This document shows, piece after piece, positions 59,827 through 64,000 of a stretch of 64,000 nucleotides of DNA. Source of the stretch: Paracoccaceae bacterium (lineage in GTDB: Bacteria; Pseudomonadota; Alphaproteobacteria; Rhodobacterales; Rhodobacteraceae); contig WGNF01000011.1 in the NCBI GenBank assembly GCA_016124615.1, forward strand, positions 124,001-188,000, written 5' to 3'. How positions within the stretch are numbered: the stretch's first letter is position 1; every line of letters begins with the position of its first letter. Both the position numbers and the translations under genes were made by a program. Below the pieces are notes generated by a model. That model was given only the letters and a program-made list of their open reading frames with translations, was not told the DNA's origin and ran no database searches.

Positions 59827-60486
59827 TCAGTCACTCGACGGCCCCGGTCCGCCGATTTCTGCGATTGATGCGGCGGCGGGGCGGGCTAGGGCGCCCAGCA
59901 GGTTCTCCAAAAAGGCGTAGCAGGACTCCCGTGCCGCCTCGCGCGACAGCATCGTCGGGTCGATACCGTTTTCCACCCATACGCCGTCGGACAGCGCAAC
60001 GAACTGCACCGCGACGCTGCGGGCGTCGATGGTCTTGCCCCGCGCGGCGGCCTCTTCCGCCAATGTGCGGGCCACCTGATCCAGCAGATCCTGATACCGT
60101 TGACGGTGCACGGCGCGCAGGTCTTCGTTGTTGGCGATCTCACCCCAGAGCGCGAGCCAGATCTTCAGGCTTTCAGGGTTGAAGACAGCGGGGTCGAAGT
60201 TCGCCTCGATCAGCCCGACGGCGCCCGGCAGCCGGTCGCCTTCGTCGAACACCGCCGTGAAGCGGTCGTACATCGTCGCGTAAACCGCGGCCAGAAGCGC
60301 ATCTTTCGACCCGAAGTGATGCGTGATCAGACCGCGCGACGCCTTCGCCTCGCGGCAGATGTTGTCCACCGTGAAGGCGGTAATGCCGCCGCGGGCCAGA
60401 CAGACGAGCGCGGCCTCGATCAGCATGGCGCCGCGGGTTTCACTGCTGTAGCGGCGAAAGCGGGGGCCGTCGGGTTTCTTCGTCAT
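59827..60486 (-). CDS. TetR-family transcriptional regulator (BetI-like)
   Basis: The 219-residue protein has a TetR N-terminal HTH (LIEAALVCLARGGITAFTVD; EAKASRGLITHHFGSKDALL) and a BetI-type C-terminal domain (WLALWGEIANNEDLRAVHRQ, ALSDGVWVENGIDPTMLSRE). It lies between the FUSC gene and the peptide-type ABC importer, all on the minus strand, and could control either. The ligand is unknown. Confidence 0.88.
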   Translation of the reverse strand: MTKKPDGPRFRRYSSETRGAMLIEAALVCLARGGITAFTVDNICREAKASRGLITHHFGSKDALLAAVYATMYDRFTAVFDEGDRLPGAVGLIEANFDPAVFNPESLKIWLALWGEIANNEDLRAVHRQRYQDLLDQVARTLAEEAAARGKTIDARSVAVQFVALSDGVWVENGIDPTMLSREAARESCYAFLENLLGALARPAAASIAEIGGPGPSSD

Positions 60487-60526
60487 GCGTTGCGGGGCGC
60501 GGCGGGAAACCGCGCCCCCCGTCCTT

Positions 60527-62071
60527 TCAGGTTGCGGTGAAGCGGGTCGGGTCGGGGTGCCCGTCGGCCAGAATCACCGGGGTAAGATTGGCGTTGCCGA
60601 TCGCCAGATAGGGCTCGAAGCAGATGAAGATGAAGGCGCCCGATTGCTCCATCAGATCTTCCATGTGGTGGAACATTTCGGTTCGTTTTGCCTCATCCTG
60701 CTCGGCCAGCGACTTCTGGTACAGGTCTTCATACTCCGGACTGTCGAAGAAGGACCAGTTGTAGACGCCGATCTGGTCGGGACGGAACCACACGAGGTTT
60801 TCCGTGGGGTCGATGCCGCCGGCAAAGTTCATCAGCACCAGTTCGATCGACTTGTAGCCATCGCCCTTGGTCTTGTCGCCCAGTGCCCAGTAGGCGGCAT
60901 CCTCTGTCGGCTGGATCTGCACGGTGATACCGGCCTCGGCAAGGCTGGCCTGAATGATCTGCGCGATGGCCTGCGCGACCGAATCGGTGGTGCAGTAAAG
61001 CTGCAGCGTCAGGTCTTTCACCCCCGCCTCGGCCAGCAGCGCCTTGGCCTTGGCCACGTCGCGCTTGCCGATCAGGTTCGCCGGCCGGGCGAATTTGCCC
61101 TGCACCACGCCGGTCGCGCGCGTCGTCAGCCCGTCATAGGCGCCCTCGATCACCGAATCGCCGTCATAGGCATACTGGATCGCCTGCCGCACCCGCAGAT
61201 CCTTCAGCGTGGGCGCGTTCATGTTGATCGTCAGCCAGACATAGCGGGTCGAGGCGGCCTGAATCATCGCGGTGTTGGCGGGCGGGTTCGCCTTCAGATC
61301 CTTGCTGGAGGCGACGGCCACCTTGGTGAAGTCGAAGGAATGCGCCTCGTAAGCCAGAAGTGCGGCCTGATCGTCGGTGACGATGTAGAATTCGATGTTG
61401 TCCCACTGCGGCTTTTCCAGCGGCCAGTCGGGGTTGCGTTTCAGCGTGATCTTGGCGTTCTGGTCCCAGGTGTCGAACAGGTAGGGCCCGCATTGCGCCG
61501 GGAAGGCGGTGGTAAAGGTGCCGCCCGCCTTTTCCGTCGCCGCCTTGCAGACAAGGTGGCCGCCGTAATAGGGCACCGCCACCACGTCGAACGGCTTGAA
61601 CGGCGCCGACAGGTGGATCAGGCCGGATTTTTCGTCCACCACCTCCACCTCTTTCAGCTTCTCGAACTGATAGGCCCAGGCGCTGTCGGATCCAGCGATC
61701 CGTTCGAACGAATATTTCACGTCGGCCACCGTCACCGGGCCGAAATCGCCCGTCCACTTCAGCCCGTCCTGCAGGGTGAAGGCCAGCGTGGTGAGGTCTT
61801 TCCACTCATAGACCTTGGCCGCATAGGGGCTGATGGTGTTGCCCGCACGCATGTCCGACAGCCGGGTCAGCGTGACGGTGCAGCAGCGTGGGATGATGTC
61901 ATCCAGCTCGCCGATTTCGCCCTTGGGGTCCAGCACCTGAAAATCAGAGCTGACGCGCAGGCGCAGCGTCTTGCCATCGGCGGCCCAGGCGAATTTCGGC
62001 GCCAGTGCAAGCCCGGCAAACAGCGTGCCGCCAGCCCTCAGCAGGCCGCGGCGGTCGGTTCTCCAGTCCAT
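60527..62071 (-). CDS. Peptide/opine-type ABC substrate-binding protein (SBP family 5)
   Basis: The 514-residue protein has a Tat-like signal (TDRRGLLRAGGTLFAGLALA, cleavage after WAA) and the family 5 pattern: FTLQDGLKWTGDFGPVTVAD VKYSFERI, then NAPTLKDLRVRQAIQYAYDG. It binds peptides, opines or similar in the periplasm. ATG 62071 is chosen because codons upstream overlap the ATPase gene region and do not look coding. The ATPase genes lie just upstream; no permease gene is in the window. Confidence 0.88.
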   Translation of the reverse strand: MDWRTDRRGLLRAGGTLFAGLALAPKFAWAADGKTLRLRVSSDFQVLDPKGEIGELDDIIPRCCTVTLTRLSDMRAGNTISPYAAKVYEWKDLTTLAFTLQDGLKWTGDFGPVTVADVKYSFERIAGSDSAWAYQFEKLKEVEVVDEKSGLIHLSAPFKPFDVVAVPYYGGHLVCKAATEKAGGTFTTAFPAQCGPYLFDTWDQNAKITLKRNPDWPLEKPQWDNIEFYIVTDDQAALLAYEAHSFDFTKVAVASSKDLKANPPANTAMIQAASTRYVWLTINMNAPTLKDLRVRQAIQYAYDGDSVIEGAYDGLTTRATGVVQGKFARPANLIGKRDVAKAKALLAEAGVKDLTLQLYCTTDSVAQAIAQIIQASLAEAGITVQIQPTEDAAYWALGDKTKGDGYKSIELVLMNFAGGIDPTENLVWFRPDQIGVYNWSFFDSPEYEDLYQKSLAEQDEAKRTEMFHHMEDLMEQSGAFIFICFEPYLAIGNANLTPVILADGHPDPTRFTAT

Positions 62072-62097
62072 TCCGGTCTCTCCTCTGTCGGTTCGCA

Positions 62098-63069
62098 TTA
62101 TGGCCCGGCAAGGTGGCAGCGCAGGGATCGGCCGGGGGCGACCTCGCGCAGGGTGGGGGCCAGCGTGCGGCACTGCGGTGCGGCCAGCGGGCAACGGGTG
62201 TGGAATTCGCAGCCCTTGGGGCGACGCAGCAGGCTGGGGATTTCACCGCGAATGGCCAGATCGGCGCGGCGGCGGCGGGGGTCGGGGTTGGGTTCCGACG
62301 CGATCAGGCTGGCGGTGTAGGGGTGGAACGGCTGCGCGAACACCTCGGCCGTGGGGCCGGTTTCGACAAGGCGGCCGAGGTAGAGGATGGCGATGCGCTC
62401 GGCAGTGTGGCGGATGACCGACAGGTTGTGGCTGATGATCAGGAAGCCCACGCCGCGTTCATCCTTCAGGTCGCTCATCAGGTTCAGGATTTCGCCCTGA
62501 ATGCTGACGTCGAGCCCGGCGGTAGGCTCATCGGCGATCACCAGCGCCGGGTTCAGCGCCAGCGCGCGCGCGGTGCAGACCCGCCGTGCCTGCCCGCCCG
62601 AAAGCTCGTGCGGATAGCGCGCGGCGATCGCCGGTGGCAGGCCCACGCGGGCCAGCAGCTCGATCGCCATGGCGCGGCGGTCGGGCAGGCCCTCGCGGTG
62701 GATGGCAAAAGGTTCGGTGATCGCCTCGCCCACCCGCATCCGCGGGGAAAGCGAGGCGACGGGATCCTGAAACATCATCGCCGTGCCGCGGCGCAGGCGC
62801 GCCATCGCGCCGGGGGCACTCAGCGGCTCGCCCTGAAACCGCCGCTCGCCCATGCTGGCGGGGGCAAGGCCCAGCATCACGCGGGCCAGCGTGGTCTTGC
62901 CCGACCCGGATTCGCCCACCAGCCCGAAGGTTTCGCCCTTGCGCAGCGTCAGCGTGATGTCCTGCAATACGTTCAGCCGAGGCTTGCGCATCGGCAGCAG
63001 CGCCGTCAGCAGGTCGCCCGGCAGCGGCAGATCGGCCGACAGGCCGGACAGTTCGTAAAGCGCGGTCAT
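62098..63069 (-). CDS. Oligopeptide-type ABC transporter ATPase (OppF/DppF-like)
   Basis: The 323-residue protein has Walker A GESGSGKTT, signature LSGGQARRVCTARAL (Q-x-R variant, QARR for the usual QQQR), Walker B LVIADEPTAGLD and the C-terminal oligopeptide-transporter extension with cysteines (GCEFHTRCPLAAPQC). That Cys-rich tail is typical of Opp/Dpp ATPases. Its start overlaps the previous ATPase gene by 4 bases. Confidence 0.9.
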   Translation of the reverse strand: MTALYELSGLSADLPLPGDLLTALLPMRKPRLNVLQDITLTLRKGETFGLVGESGSGKTTLARVMLGLAPASMGERRFQGEPLSAPGAMARLRRGTAMMFQDPVASLSPRMRVGEAITEPFAIHREGLPDRRAMAIELLARVGLPPAIAARYPHELSGGQARRVCTARALALNPALVIADEPTAGLDVSIQGEILNLMSDLKDERGVGFLIISHNLSVIRHTAERIAILYLGRLVETGPTAEVFAQPFHPYTASLIASEPNPDPRRRRADLAIRGEIPSLLRRPKGCEFHTRCPLAAPQCRTLAPTLREVAPGRSLRCHLAGP

Positions 63070-64000
63070 GGCGCCACCGCGTAGCAGGCCGCGACCTGCG
63101 TCGGGCCGAACCGGTGGCGCGGCGGCGGGGTGGCGCAGCGGGCGCTGGCAAGCGGGCAGCGCGCGGCAAAGGCGCAGCCGGCGGGCGGGGCGGCAAGGTC
63201 GGGCACGCGGCCGGGGATGGTGGGCAGGTGCCCTTGCCCCTGCGCCACATGCGCCGGGTCGCAGGCGATCAGCGCGCGGGTATAGGGATGGCGGGGGGTA
63301 TGGTAGATCTCCTCCACCGTGCCCTCTTCCACCACCTCGCCGGCATACATGACGTAAACCCGGTCGCAGAGTTCCCCGACCACGCCCAGATGGTGAGTGA
63401 TGATGACGATGGCGCCCTGATGTTCGCCGCGCAGCTCGCGCAGCAGGTGCAGGATCTGCGCCTCCATCGTCACGTCAAGCGCGGTCGTGGGCTCGTCCGC
63501 GACCAGCAGCGGCGGGCGCATCAACAGGGCCGCGGCGATGGCGGCGCGCTGGCGCATGCCGCCCGACAGTTCGTGAACATAGCGGTGCAGCGCCAGATCG
63601 GGGTCGGGCAGACCCACGCGGGCCAGCATCGCCCGCGCGCGGCCGCGTTTGGCCGCCCGCGGCTCCGCCAGACGGTGCTGGAAGTCGATCAACTGGTCGC
63701 CCAGCGTCAGCACCGGGTTGAAGGCGGTCATCGGATCCTGAAAGATCATCGCCACCCGTTCGCCGCGCAGCCGCCGCCGCGCCGGTTCCGGCAGCGCCAG
63801 CAGATCGTCGCCGCCGATGCGCACCTCGCCGCTAACGGTGGCCCCCGGCGCGGGCAGGCCGATCAGCGCCGCGGCGAGCGTGCTTTTCCCGCAGCCGGAT
63901 TCCCCGACAATACCCACCACCTCGCCCGCCCGCGCGTTCAGGCTGGCGCCCCGCAGCGCCTGCACCGGGCCGTAAGCCACGCGAAGGTCGCGCACCTGCA
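63066..64000 (-). CDS. Oligopeptide-type ABC transporter ATPase (OppD/DppD-like), start beyond the window
   Basis: About 310 residues are visible, with Walker [10 protein letters not shown], signature [15 protein letters not shown], Walker [13 protein letters not shown] and the C-terminal Cys region ([15 protein letters not shown]). The frame is open to the window edge ([17 protein letters not shown]), where homologues start a few residues earlier, so the true start is outside. It pairs with the OppF-like gene it overlaps. Permease genes probably precede it outside the window. Confidence 0.9.
   Translation of the reverse strand, partial: QVRDLRVAYGPVQALRGASLNARAGEVVGIVGESGCGKSTLAAALIGLPAPGATVSGEVRIGGDDLLALPEPARRRLRGERVAMIFQDPMTAFNPVLTLGDQLIDFQHRLAEPRAAKRGRARAMLARVGLPDPDLALHRYVHELSGGMRQRAAIAAALLMRPPLLVADEPTTALDVTMEAQILHLLRELRGEHQGAIVIITHHLGVVGELCDRVYVMYAGEVVEEGTVEEIYHTPRHPYTRALIACDPAHVAQGQGHLPTIPGRVPDLAAPPAGCAFAARCPLASARCATPPPRHRFGPTQVAACYAVAP

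Overview
The window is high-GC DNA from an alphaproteobacterium, most likely Rhodobacterales (Paracoccus/Rhodobacter-like). The gene content supports this: a divergent narR-narK(1-2 fusion)-narGHJI block, NnrU, DUF2478, FixLJ-FixK and a NasST-controlled nitrate assimilation operon. All assignments come from reading translated sequence by eye; no database search was run.

Layout. 1-285: truncated IS6-family element. 389-10105: catabolic operon with a GntR/FadR regulator, Gfo/Idh dehydrogenase, creatininase-family amidohydrolase, cupin, D-2-hydroxyacid dehydrogenase, a sulfonate/nitrate-type ABC importer, a split UxaA-family lyase resembling (R)-sulfolactate sulfo-lyase SuyAB, and a FAH-family hydrolase. 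10358-15663: the most novel part, an ECF sigma factor, an unknown protein and a large Lon-like/STAND-NTPase/membrane protein in one operon, flanked by four genes for small secreted peptides. Three promoters with identical GGGAAAA-N13-CGTC architecture serve the sigma operon and the peptides. 16193-19627: LLM flavin oxidoreductase, a mobilisation remnant (broken relaxase, MobC, a 23-bp perfect inverted repeat that may be oriT) and a MarR regulator with a palindromic operator. 19624-22832: ClC channel, then a scar joining a 5'-truncated ubiV to a 5'-truncated pseudoazurin gene, an orphan DUF1858 gene and a Crp/Fnr tail fragment.

22833-37116: respiratory nitrate reduction and nitrosative-stress block: NarR, NarK, NarGHJI, a parvulin-type PPIase, a strong terminator, RIC/ScdA repair protein, truncated haemoglobin, NsrR, NnrU and DUF2478. 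37103-50088 (minus strand): assimilatory nitrate block nasT-nasS-nrtA-nrtB-nrtCD-nirB-nirD-nasA-cysG. Its leader before nrtA holds two hexaloop hairpins followed by an intrinsic terminator, matching ANTAR (NasT) antitermination.

50519-55458: oxygen-sensing block (ferric-reductase-like flavocytochrome, FixK-type regulator, single-domain receiver, FixJ, FixL). 55800-64000: housekeeping and transport (pabC-like, pabB, FUSC-family protein, TetR regulator, peptide-type ABC importer cut by the window edge). Together the central 30 kb lets the cell respire nitrate, assimilate nitrate and resist NO, with oxygen, nitrate and NO sensing by FixL, NarR/NasS and NsrR. No nir (NO-forming), nor or nos genes are present in the window.
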